DNA of 18,621 nt from contig JAEWYT010000114.1 in the NCBI GenBank assembly GCA_023458595.1, positions 1 to 18,621 of the forward strand, given 5' to 3'. Positions 7,271 through 17,015 of the stretch are shown here, piece by piece. Source of the DNA: Pseudomonadota bacterium. GTDB taxonomy: Bacteria > Pseudomonadota > Alphaproteobacteria > Rhizobiales > Tepidamorphaceae. A program made the position numbers and the translations under genes. Below the pieces are notes generated by a model. It saw only the letters and a list, made by a program, of their open reading frames with translations, did not search any database and was not told the DNA's origin. Numbering within the stretch: the stretch's first letter is position 1; the number at the start of each line of letters is the position of its first letter.

Positions 7271-8090
7271 TTCGGTGCTCCTTGTAGAGGGCGAGGATCG
7301 CGGCGGCCGTCTCCTCGATCGAGCGGCGCGTCACGTCGATCAGCTGCCAGCCGTGGCGGGCGCAGAGCTTGCGGGTGAAGGCGATCTCCTCGGCGACGGC
7401 GCCGCGGTCGACATAGGAGGTGTTGTCGCCGGCGTTGAGCGACAGGAGCCGGTTCTGGCGGATCTGGACGATGCGCTCGGGGCTCGCGACCAGGCCGACG
7501 ATCAGCGGCTTCGACACCTCCTCGAGCTGCGCGGGCAGCGGTATGCCCGGCACGACGGGGATGTTGGCGGTCTTGATGCCGCGGTTGGCGAGATAGATGC
7601 TCGTCGGCGTCTTCGACGTGCGCGAGATGCCGACCAGGACGACGTCGGCGTCGTCGAGATCCTCGGGCATCTGGCCGTCGTCGTGCAGGAGCGTGTAGTT
7701 CAGCGCGTCGATGCGGCGGAAGTACTCGGTGTTGAGGACGTGCTGACCGCCGACGCGCGGGGTCGACTCGGTGCCCAGATACGAGCGGAACACGCCGAGC
7801 ACCGGCGCCAGCACCGAGACGCAGGGACTGCCGATCTCCTTGCAGCGGATCTCGAGGCGCTCGCTGAGCTCGGCGCCGATCAGCGTGTAGAGCACGATTC
7901 CCGGCGCGGCCTCGATCTCGGCGATCACCCGGTCGAGCTGCTTCTGCGAGCGCACCAGCGGATAGACGTGCTCGATGGCGCGCACCGAGGCGTATTGGGC
8001 CGCGGCCGCGCGGGCGACCGCGATCAGCGTCTCGCCGGTCGCGTCGGAGACCAGGTGCAGGTGGACATAGCTATGGATGCGGTCGGGCAT
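7257..8090 (-). CDS. ppsR: PEP synthase/PPDK regulatory kinase-phosphorylase (DUF299)
   Basis: This family both phosphorylates (with ADP) and dephosphorylates the catalytic histidine/threonine region of phosphoenolpyruvate synthase or pyruvate phosphate dikinase, switching gluconeogenic carbon flow. The 277-residue protein begins HLHLVSDATGETL at about 10-22 and has the P-loop-like GISRTSKTPTSIYLA at 154-168 and SKPLIVGLVASPERI later, all typical. The ATG at 8090 is chosen because homologues begin a few residues before the SYxHLHLVSD strand; an R-rich 38-residue upstream extension was rejected. Its target enzyme gene is not in the window. It is the first gene of the leftward maf–aroE–coaE operon. 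Its 5' end faces the proposed replication origin, so its promoter probably lies in that region. Confidence 0.94.
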   Translation of the reverse strand: MPDRIHSYVHLHLVSDATGETLIAVARAAAAQYASVRAIEHVYPLVRSQKQLDRVIAEIEAAPGIVLYTLIGAELSERLEIRCKEIGSPCVSVLAPVLGVFRSYLGTESTPRVGGQHVLNTEYFRRIDALNYTLLHDDGQMPEDLDDADVVLVGISRTSKTPTSIYLANRGIKTANIPVVPGIPLPAQLEEVSKPLIVGLVASPERIVQIRQNRLLSLNAGDNTSYVDRGAVAEEIAFTRKLCARHGWQLIDVTRRSIEETAAAILALYKEHRSDGA

Positions 8091-8104
8091 CGGCTGTTGA
8101 GACC

Positions 8105-8113
8105 TGTGGAGAA
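8105..8113 (-). promoter_or_regulatory. DnaA-box-like 9-mer
   Basis: The minus strand reads TTCTCCACA, one mismatch (third base) from the E. coli consensus TTATCCACA. It lies just upstream of ppsR within the proposed origin. A single imperfect box is weak evidence; its value comes from its context. Confidence 0.45.
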
Positions 8114-8230
8114 ACGGGACCCTCGACGGCGAACGGCGGAATTGCGTCCGCAGACTTAGCGTTTGACCGGCGCCGTCATCAACAGCTTCTTCGTCATGGG
8201 ACAACGGTCGGGTGGCCCCGGTTGAAATCG

Positions 8231-8245
8231 TTAATAAAGTGTAAA
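8231..8245 (+). promoter_or_regulatory. Near-consensus CtrA box
   Basis: The sequence is TTAA-TAAAGTG-TAAA, matching TTAA-N7-TTAA except for one base in the second half. It sits in the same GAAATCGTTAA context as the perfect site 61 bp downstream. CtrA bound at the origin represses replication initiation in Caulobacter. Confidence 0.5.
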
Positions 8246-8259
8246 CGCATCGGTGCGGC

Positions 8260-8268
8260 TTTTCGACA
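8260..8268 (+). promoter_or_regulatory. Weak DnaA-box-like 9-mer
   Basis: TTTTCGACA matches the relaxed box TTWTNCACA except at the sixth base. It lies between the two CtrA boxes. Alphaproteobacterial origins use several weak DnaA sites, so this is reported with low confidence. Confidence 0.3.
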
Positions 8269-8291
8269 AATGCGCTGAGCCCGCGAAATCG

Positions 8292-8306
8292 TTAACGAAT
8301 CGTTAA
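8292..8306 (+). promoter_or_regulatory. Perfect CtrA binding site (TTAA-N7-TTAA)
   Basis: TTAA at 8292-8295 and TTAA at 8303-8306 are separated by exactly seven bases (CGAATCG). This is the full consensus for the cell-cycle regulator CtrA. A CcrM site, GAATC, lies within the spacer at 8297-8301. Position in the hemE-proximal gap fits a CtrA-controlled origin. It could instead, or also, control hemE or ppsR transcription. Confidence 0.7.
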
Positions 8307-8369
8307 CGCGGGATCGCCCGCGCCGGGGCCTGCGGCATGCGACTTGTCAGACGGTCCCGGTGGGGCGGT

Positions 8370-8378
8370 TGTGGACGG
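8370..8378 (-). promoter_or_regulatory. Partial DnaA-box-like site
   Basis: The minus strand reads CCGTCCACA, which keeps the TCCACA core but differs at the first three bases from TTATCCACA. It is included only because it lies in the origin candidate. Confidence 0.25.
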
Positions 8379-8406
8379 ACGATAATCCGGGTAGTCCGCT
8401 CACTAG

Positions 8407-8441
8407 GAATCAGAATCGAAGGAATCCTCTCTCTTTGACTC
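8407..8441. promoter_or_regulatory. Cluster of four GANTC (CcrM) sites upstream of hemE
   Basis: GAATC occurs at 8407-8411, 8413-8417 and 8422-8426, and GACTC at 8437-8441. Four sites in 35 bp compares with about one per 256 bp expected at random in unbiased sequence. CcrM methylates GANTC in alphaproteobacteria, and the methylation state after fork passage controls GcrA-dependent promoters. The cluster lies just before the hemE start in the proposed origin. Confidence 0.65.
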
Positions 8442-8464
8442 TATTGAAGGACGATCGCGGCCCT

Positions 8465-9496
8465 GTGGGGCGGCCGGTGATGCAGGCGCTGGCGGGAAAG
8501 CGTCTCGACGTGCCGCCCGTCTGGATGATGCGTCAGGCGGGCAGGTATCTCGAGGAATACCGGCAGGTGCGCAGCCGCTATCCGAGCTTCCTCGACCTCT
8601 GCTACACGCCCGAGGCGGCCGCCGAGGTGACGCTTCAGCCGATCAGGCGGTTCGGCTTCGACGCGGCGATCCTGTTCTCCGACATCCTGGTGGTGCCCGA
8701 CGCCCTCGGCCAGCCGGTCCGGTTCGAGAAGGGCGAGGGGCCGAGGCTCGATCCGCTCGCGGGCGGCGCGGCGATCGCGGCGCTCAAGCCCGGACGGATC
8801 GCGACGCATCTCGCTCCCGTCTTCGAGACGGTGGAGCGGGTGCGCGCCGGGCTTGCCGACCCGGTGACGCTGCTCGGCTTCTGCGGGGCGCCCTGGACGG
8901 TTGCGACCTACATGGTGGCCGGCGAGGGCACGCCGGACCAGCGCCCGGCGCGGGTGCTGGCCTATCGCGATGCCGCGCTCTTCCAGGAGCTGATCGACAT
9001 CCTGGTCGAGGCCTCGGCGGATTATCTCGTTCGGCAGCTCTCGGCCGGGGCGGACGCGGTGCAGATCTTCGACACCTGGGCGGGCGTGCTCGACGAGGAG
9101 GGCTTCGCGCGCTGGTCGGTCGAACCGACCGGCCGGATCGTGGCGAAGGTCCGCGCGGCGGTGCCGGGGGCGCGGGTGATCGGCTTTCCGCGCGGGGCGG
9201 GCGCCAGGGCGAGGTCCTACGTCGAGGGTACCGGCGTCGACGCGATCGGGCTCGACTGGACGATGCCTCTCGCCTTCGCCCGCGACGAACTGCAGGGGCG
9301 CGTGGCGGTCCAGGGCAATCTCGATCCGCTGGCGCTGCTCGCCGGCGGCGAGGCGCTGGAGTGCGGCGTGGACCGGATCCTCGGGACGCTCGGCGACGGG
9401 CCGCTGATCTTCAACCTCGGCCACGGCATAGTGCCCGAGACGCCGGTTTCCCACGTGGAATCGATGCTGGAGCGGGTCCGGCAGGGGGGCGGATGA
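8465..9496 (+). CDS. hemE: Uroporphyrinogen III decarboxylase
   Basis: HemE removes four carboxyl groups from uroporphyrinogen III to form coproporphyrinogen III in haem synthesis. The active-site residues are visible (343-residue numbering): Arg23 and Arg27 in WMMRQAGRYL, Asp73 in ILFSDILVVP, Tyr149 in APWTVATYMVAGEG, and His320 in FNLGHGIVPETP. Homologues begin about 15 residues before PPVW with a segment like RPVMQALAGKR, so GTG at 8465 is preferred. ATG at 8480 (338 residues) would cut into that segment, and TTG at 8435 (353 residues) has AGGA 11 nt upstream and is also possible. An oddity is GRYLEEYR where the family nearly always has GRYLPEYR. It overlaps hemJ and starts next to the proposed origin, as in Caulobacter. 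Confidence 0.95.
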   Translation: MGRPVMQALAGKRLDVPPVWMMRQAGRYLEEYRQVRSRYPSFLDLCYTPEAAAEVTLQPIRRFGFDAAILFSDILVVPDALGQPVRFEKGEGPRLDPLAGGAAIAALKPGRIATHLAPVFETVERVRAGLADPVTLLGFCGAPWTVATYMVAGEGTPDQRPARVLAYRDAALFQELIDILVEASADYLVRQLSAGADAVQIFDTWAGVLDEEGFARWSVEPTGRIVAKVRAAVPGARVIGFPRGAGARARSYVEGTGVDAIGLDWTMPLAFARDELQGRVAVQGNLDPLALLAGGEALECGVDRILGTLGDGPLIFNLGHGIVPETPVSHVESMLERVRQGGG

Positions 9497-10017
9497 TGGA
9501 AGGCGAGCCGGGAAGGCGGGTTTTGCGGATGGTGGTCGGGGTCGTCGTGCCGGCGATCCTGTTCGCGGTCCTGGTCGTGTGGAACCCGTCGGGCCTCTAC
9601 CTGTGGTTCAAGGCGCTCCATGTCGTCGCGGTGATCTCGTGGATGGCCGGCATGCTCTACCTGCCGCGGCTCTTCGTCTACCACTGCGAGGCGGAGCCGG
9701 GGTCGGTGCAGTCGGAGACGTTCAAGGTGATGGAGCGCAGGCTGCTGCGGTTCATCATCAACCCGGCGATGGTGGCGACCTGGGCGCTCGGGCTTTGGCT
9801 CGCCTGGGACGGGGGCTGGCTCTCGTCGGGCTGGTTCCACGCGAAACTGGCGCTGGTGCTCGGCCTGTCGGCCGTCCACGGCATGTTTTCGGGCTATGTC
9901 CGGGCCTTTGCCGAGGACCGGAACACGCATCCGGCGCGCTTCTACCGGGTGATGAACGAGGTGCCGACGGTGTTGATGATAGTCATCGTCGTCCTTGTCG
10001 TCGTGAAGCCGTTCTGA
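9493..10017 (+). CDS. hemJ: HemJ-type protoporphyrinogen IX oxidase (UPF0093/CopD-like)
   Basis: HemJ is the membrane enzyme that oxidises protoporphyrinogen IX to protoporphyrin IX in many alphaproteobacteria and cyanobacteria lacking HemG/HemY. The 174-residue protein has hydrophobic segments at about 12-30, 37-58, 88-106, 116-134 and 155-173. The family signature LWFKALHVVAVISWMAGM is present with His43, and WFHAKLALV with His116 and Lys118. The first helix precedes the usual core. The start is ATGATG at 9493 and overlaps the hemE stop (ATGATGA), with GGGGGG a few bases upstream. Pairing with hemE is consistent with a haem operon. Which residues are catalytic or haem-binding is inference. 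Confidence 0.92.
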   Translation: MMEGEPGRRVLRMVVGVVVPAILFAVLVVWNPSGLYLWFKALHVVAVISWMAGMLYLPRLFVYHCEAEPGSVQSETFKVMERRLLRFIINPAMVATWALGLWLAWDGGWLSSGWFHAKLALVLGLSAVHGMFSGYVRAFAEDRNTHPARFYRVMNEVPTVLMIVIVVLVVVKPF

Positions 10018-10038
10018 GTGCAATTGTCCGGGGAATAC

Positions 10039-10067
10039 TTGTAGCGTCGCGGCAGTCGGTATATATA
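10039..10067 (+). promoter_or_regulatory. Candidate sigma70-type promoter for rho
   Basis: TTGTAG (10039-10044) and TATATA (10062-10067) are separated by 17 bp, the ideal spacing. The -35 matches TTGACA at four of six bases. A CcrM site GACTC follows at 10074-10078. The predicted start is roughly 155-160 nt before the rho ATG. Confidence 0.5.
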
Positions 10068-10231
10068 GTCCCCGACTCACCTATATGAGTGCTGGATGCC
10101 GGTCCGCCCGTTTCGGGCGCGGATCGCAAGCCTCGCAATTCTCCGCCAAAAACGATGGATCCGGATTCTCGCCGGTCCACGACCAACCCCCGATCCACTC
10201 AGGCGTATACCGCCACAGGAGTTTACCCCCG
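10068..10231 (+). promoter_or_regulatory. Long 5' leader of rho
   Basis: About 160 nt of untranslated leader separate the candidate promoter from the rho ATG. It holds a small hairpin, CGCCCG (10105-10110) with CGGGCG (10114-10119) around a TTT loop, then a C-rich single-stranded-looking stretch. In several bacteria rho is autoregulated by Rho-dependent termination in its leader, and the C-rich tract would suit a rut site. The reading frame is open upstream from 10085 in the rho frame, but the sequence does not resemble Rho. Confidence 0.4.
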
Positions 10232-11497
<1,266 letters not shown>

Positions 11498-11523
11498 TTC
11501 TTCGGGAGTACGACGGGATTTCG

Positions 11524-11553
11524 AGGCCGGACCCGCAAGGGCCCGGCCTTTTT
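11524..11553 (+). terminator. Intrinsic terminator of rho
   Basis: AGGCCGG (11524-11530) pairs with CCGGCCT (11543-11549), and an inner CCC/GGG pair closes a GCAA tetraloop with one mismatch between. A five-T run (11549-11553) follows. It lies 27 bp after the rho stop. It has no T-tract on the opposite strand, so it terminates rightward transcription only. Confidence 0.85.
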
Positions 11554-11595
11554 GCTGCCGGTTCTCGACGGGAGCGGGCCGGAACGGTACGGCCC

Positions 11596-13614
<2,019 letters not shown>

Positions 13615-13659
13615 CGTACTGTAGGTAACGCGGACGGGCGCCTCGTGACAGGGGTTTGG

Positions 13660-14985
13660 ATGGGGTCGGACGACACGATCTTCGCGGTGTCGAGCGGGGC
13701 CGGCAAGGCCGGCATCGCCGTCGTGCGCGTTTCGGGCCCGGCCTCGGGCGGGGTGGTCGAGAGCCTGGCCGGGCCGCTTCCGCCGGCCCGGGTCGCGTCG
13801 GTGCGGTCGATTCGGGGCCGGAACGGCGAAACGATCGATCACGGCCTGATACTGTGGATGCCGGGACCGGCGAGTTTCACCGGCGAGGATACGGCCGAGT
13901 TTCAGGTCCACGGGGGGCGGGCGGTCGTGTCCGGGGTGCTGGAGGCGCTGGCGGCGGTGGAAGGCATCCGTCCGGCGGAGCCCGGGGAATTTGCGCGGCG
14001 GGCCTTCATGAACGGCAGGCTGGACCTCACCGAGGTCGAGGGCCTGGCCGATCTGGTCGACGCGGAGACGGAGGCGCAGCGGCGGCAGGCGGTGCGGCAG
14101 CTCGAGGGACGCTCGGGCAAGGTCTACGAGGCGTGGCGGCAGCGGCTCATCGGCGTCCTGGCGCTGTGCGAGGCGGGGATCGACTTCGCCGACGAGGACG
14201 ACGTCCCGGCCGGCGTCGGGGCCCGGATCGGCCCGGAGATCGACGCGCTCGCCGGCGAGATGCGCCGGGAACTGGCGGACAGCGGAAAGGGCGTGATGAT
14301 TCGCGAAGGCGTGTCGGTGGTGATCGCGGGGCCGCCGAACGTCGGCAAGTCGAGCCTCGTCAACGCGCTGGCGCGCCGCGACGTCGCGATCGTGTCGGAG
14401 ACGCCGGGAACGACGCGCGACGTGATCGAGGTGCGGCTCGATCTGGCGGGGGTTCCTGTGACGGTGGTCGACACGGCGGGGATCCGCGAGACGGAGGACG
14501 CGATCGAGACGGAAGGCGTGCGGCGCGCGCGAAGGCACGCGGAGGCGGCCGATCTCGTGCTCTGGATCGGGGAGGCGGGAACCGATTCGGGTCCGGAACC
14601 GTCGTTCGACGTGCCCGTCTGGCGGGTGGAGAACAAGATCGACACGGTTTCCGGCCGTTCCGGGTCGAGCGGGCCGGGCGCCTTTGCGGTGTCGGCGAGG
14701 ACCGGGGAAGGGCTGGAGGCCCTGCTGGAAGGGCTTTCTGGCTGGGTCGGCGAGCGGGTCGGGGCCGGAACGGACGCGGTGATCACCCGGGCGCGGCATC
14801 GGAGCGAGGTTTCGACGGCGCTTGGCGCGCTGGAACGGGCGCGGCAGCTCGACTATCTGAGTGATGGCGACCTCGTCGCCGAGGAGCTGCGTGCGGCGGC
14901 GACCGCGTTGGGAAGGATTACCGGCCGCGTCGATGTGGAGGACGTGCTCGACGCGGTGTTCGGCCAGTTCTGCATCGGCAAGTGA
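13660..14985 (+). CDS. mnmE: tRNA modification GTPase MnmE (TrmE)
   Basis: MnmE with MnmG installs cmnm5 on wobble uridine 34 of certain tRNAs. This 441-residue protein has the N-terminal folate-binding domain (TIFAVSSGAGKAGIAVVRVSG, about 6-26) and FARRAFMNGRLDLTEVEGLADLVDAET. The GTPase G motifs are G1 GPPNVGKS (224-231), G2 TTRD (251-254), G3 DTAG (271-274) and G4 NKID. The conserved C-terminal FCIGK (Cys438) is intact. The ATG at 13660 has AGGGG about 6 nt upstream; a GTG five codons earlier is a less likely alternative. Divergent from the YyaL-like gene by 45 bp; mnmG follows after a gap that carries parS sites. A 19-bp repeat shared with the YyaL-like gene lies within it. Confidence 0.96.
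   Translation: MGSDDTIFAVSSGAGKAGIAVVRVSGPASGGVVESLAGPLPPARVASVRSIRGRNGETIDHGLILWMPGPASFTGEDTAEFQVHGGRAVVSGVLEALAAVEGIRPAEPGEFARRAFMNGRLDLTEVEGLADLVDAETEAQRRQAVRQLEGRSGKVYEAWRQRLIGVLALCEAGIDFADEDDVPAGVGARIGPEIDALAGEMRRELADSGKGVMIREGVSVVIAGPPNVGKSSLVNALARRDVAIVSETPGTTRDVIEVRLDLAGVPVTVVDTAGIRETEDAIETEGVRRARRHAEAADLVLWIGEAGTDSGPEPSFDVPVWRVENKIDTVSGRSGSSGPGAFAVSARTGEGLEALLEGLSGWVGERVGAGTDAVITRARHRSEVSTALGALERARQLDYLSDGDLVAEELRAAATALGRITGRVDVEDVLDAVFGQFCIGK
14581..14599. repeat. Second copy of a 19-bp exact repeat
   Basis: Identical to 11769-11787 at all 19 bases and in direct orientation. It lies inside mnmE between G3 and G4, in a variable region of the GTPase domain. Confidence 0.6.
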
Positions 14986-14995
14986 CGCCGGTCGG

Positions 14996-15011
14996 TGTTT
15001 CACGTGAATCA
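14996..15011 (+). promoter_or_regulatory. parS: parS site 1, between mnmE and mnmG
   Basis: TGTTTCACGTGAATCA matches the ParB-binding consensus TGTTTCACGTGAAACA at 15 of 16 positions. The mismatch creates a CcrM site, GAATC (15006-15010). It is 10 bp after the mnmE stop and pairs in inverted orientation with site 2. The parA–parB genes downstream supply the cognate proteins. Confidence 0.88.
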
Positions 15012-15027
15012 CTGAACGGCGGGGACC

Positions 15028-15043
15028 GGATTCACGTGAAACA
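15028..15043 (-). promoter_or_regulatory. parS: parS site 2, between mnmE and mnmG
   Basis: GGATTCACGTGAAACA matches the consensus at 14 of 16 positions. The centres of sites 1 and 2 are 32 bp apart, about three helical turns. Positions 15029-15043 are a perfect inverted copy of 14996-15010, and the same off-consensus base creates a second CcrM site, GATTC (15029-15033). The pair could also form a hairpin in mRNA. Confidence 0.82.
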
Positions 15044-15140
15044 GGCGAGGCGTCGCGCGCGGGCGGTGCTTGGCAACGGGCGGGCGAACGGGGTAAGCAG
15101 CGGGCGAAGCGGGAGCGAGCGTTGGGCGGAACGGGAGCGA

Positions 15141-17015
15141 ATGGCGGGCGGATCGGCATATGACGTCGTCGTGATCGGCGGCGGCCACGCAGGCTGCGAG
15201 GCCGCGGCGGCGGCCGCGCGGGTCGGCGCGAGTGTGGCGCTGATCACCCAGGATCCGGCCAGAATCGGGGAAATGTCCTGCAATCCTGCGATCGGCGGCG
15301 TCGGGAAGGGCCATCTCGTCCGGGAAATCGACGCCCTGGACGGCCTGATGGGCCGCGTCGCCGACAGGGCCGGCATCCAGTTCCGGCTCCTGAACCGGCG
15401 CAAAGGGCCGGCCGTTCAGGGACCGAGGGCCCAGGCGGACCGCAAGCTCTACCGGCAGGCGATGCAGGCGGAGCTGGCCGCGACCGGAAACCTTGACGTG
15501 ATCGCCGGTGAAGCGGCCGATCTGATCGTCGAGGTAAATCGAGTCGGAGGCGTAACGACAGCGGACGGCCGGGAATTCAGCGCCGGGGCCGTGGTCGTGA
15601 CGACGGGGACGTTCCTGCGGGGACTGATCCATCTCGGCGAGAAAAGCTGGCCGGCGGGGCGCGTCGGCGACCGGCCGGCGGTGAAGCTGGCCGAACGCAT
15701 CGAATCGCTCGGATTCGGGCTGGGACGGCTCAAGACGGGCACGCCGCCACGTCTCGACGGGCGGACGATCGCCTGGGAAAGGTTGCAACGGCAGCCCGGC
15801 GACGAGGAGCCGGTGCCGTTCTCGTTCCTGACGAAGGCGATCGAGACGCAGCAGATCGACTGCCATATCACGCGGACGACGGCGGCGACCCACCGGATCA
15901 TCGAGGCCAATCTGGCGCGTTCGGCGATGTATTCGGGCCGGATCGAAAGCCGGGGACCGCGCTATTGCCCGTCGATCGAGGACAAGATCGTGCGGTTCGC
16001 CGACCGCGAAAGCCACCAGATCTTCCTGGAGCCGGAGGGGCTCGACGACCACACGGTCTATCCCAACGGCATCTCGACGTCGCTGCCCGAGGACGTGCAG
16101 AAGGCGATCGTCGCCTCGATGCCGGGTCTCGAGAACACCGTGATCCTGCGGCCGGGCTACGCGATCGAGTACGACTACGTCGATCCGCGCGAGCTCGATC
16201 CGACACTTCAGACGAAACGGGTCGCGGGTCTTTTCCTCGCCGGACAGATCAACGGCACCACCGGATACGAGGAGGCGGGCGCGCAAGGGCTGGTCGCGGG
16301 CGTCAACGCGGCTCGATTCGCGTCCGGAACGGCCGGGATCGTGATCGATCGCTCCGAAGCATATGTCGGCGTGATGATCGACGATCTCGTCATGCGCGGG
16401 GTCAGCGAGCCGTACCGGATGTTCACCTCCAGGGCCGAGTACAGGCTGACGCTGCGCGCCGACAACGCGGACCAGCGCCTGACGGGGCGCGGAATGGCGA
16501 TCGGCTGCGTCGGAGGAGAGCGGGCGAGGGCCTTCGGGGCCAAGGTGGAGGTGCTGGAGGGCGCCAAGGCGCTGGCTCGATCGCTGAGCCTGACACCGCA
16601 GCAGGCGGGCCGTCACGGATTGAGCCTTAACCATGACGGCCAGCGCAGGACGGCGCTCGACCTTCTCGCGTATACCGAGATCGACGTCGCGCGGCTCGCC
16701 GGGATCTGGCCGGAACTGGGCGCGCTGCCGAAGCCCGTGGCCGATCAGCTCGAGACCGAGGCCCGCTATGCGGTCTACCTCGAAAGGCAGAAGGCGGATA
16801 TCGACACGTTCCGGCGGGACGAGGGGCTGGCGATTCCGTCCGATACCGATTTCCGGGATTTTTCGGGCCTCACGAACGAGATCCGCGAGAAGCTGACGGC
16901 CGTTCGGCCGCGGTCCGTCGGCCAGGCGGCGCGCATCGAGGGAATGACGCCCGCCGCGCTCCTCCTCCTGGCGGCGCATCTGCGCCGGCGCGCCGATGGC
17001 CGGAAGACGGCCTGA
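15141..17015 (+). CDS. mnmG: tRNA uridine-5-carboxymethylaminomethyl modification enzyme MnmG (GidA)
   Basis: MnmG is the FAD-dependent partner of MnmE in wobble-uridine modification. This 624-residue protein begins AYDVVVIGGGHAGCEAA, with the FAD-binding GGGHAG at 13-18. Conserved motifs follow: MSCNPAIGGVGKGHLVREIDALDG with Cys47, FRLLNRRKGPAVQGPRAQADR, LKTGTPPR, and RYCPSIEDKIVRF with the catalytic Cys276. The C-terminus has the tRNA-binding helical domain (TNEIREKLTAVRPRSVGQAARIEGMTPAALLLL). ATG 15141 fits homologue starts; the open frame upstream (from 14982) contains the parS sites and an R/G-rich stretch, so it was rejected. Its ribosome site is a close GGGAG. It overlaps rsmG by 20 bp. 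Confidence 0.97.
   Translation: MAGGSAYDVVVIGGGHAGCEAAAAAARVGASVALITQDPARIGEMSCNPAIGGVGKGHLVREIDALDGLMGRVADRAGIQFRLLNRRKGPAVQGPRAQADRKLYRQAMQAELAATGNLDVIAGEAADLIVEVNRVGGVTTADGREFSAGAVVVTTGTFLRGLIHLGEKSWPAGRVGDRPAVKLAERIESLGFGLGRLKTGTPPRLDGRTIAWERLQRQPGDEEPVPFSFLTKAIETQQIDCHITRTTAATHRIIEANLARSAMYSGRIESRGPRYCPSIEDKIVRFADRESHQIFLEPEGLDDHTVYPNGISTSLPEDVQKAIVASMPGLENTVILRPGYAIEYDYVDPRELDPTLQTKRVAGLFLAGQINGTTGYEEAGAQGLVAGVNAARFASGTAGIVIDRSEAYVGVMIDDLVMRGVSEPYRMFTSRAEYRLTLRADNADQRLTGRGMAIGCVGGERARAFGAKVEVLEGAKALARSLSLTPQQAGRHGLSLNHDGQRRTALDLLAYTEIDVARLAGIWPELGALPKPVADQLETEARYAVYLERQKADIDTFRRDEGLAIPSDTDFRDFSGLTNEIREKLTAVRPRSVGQAARIEGMTPAALLLLAAHLRRRADGRKTA

Larger units (their letters stand above)
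8091..8464. other. oriC: Probable chromosomal replication origin (Cori/oriC type)
   Basis: This 374-bp gene-free stretch between ppsR and hemE is the largest in the window and locally AT-richer (about 8215-8310 and 8400-8450). It contains one perfect and one near-perfect CtrA box, repeated ATCGTTAA units, three DnaA-box-like 9-mers and five GANTC sites between 8297 and 8441. In Caulobacter crescentus the origin lies next to hemE and carries CtrA and DnaA sites, and the Sinorhizobium meliloti origin also maps beside hemE. Most flanking genes point away from this point. The exact limits, the unwinding element and function are inferred; the origin might extend into hemE. Confidence 0.72.

Noticed and set aside
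9447..9462. CACGTG-centred palindrome near the end of hemE
   Set aside because: It matches the parS consensus at only 10 of 16 positions, so it is not a ParB site.
10085..10231. 49-codon N-terminal extension of Rho
   Set aside because: The frame is open, but the sequence is unlike any Rho N-terminus. The ATG at 10232 has its own AGGAG and gives the usual length.
14982..15140. 53-codon N-terminal extension of MnmG
   Set aside because: It contains the parS pair and an R/G-rich stretch. Homologues start just before YDVVVIGGG.
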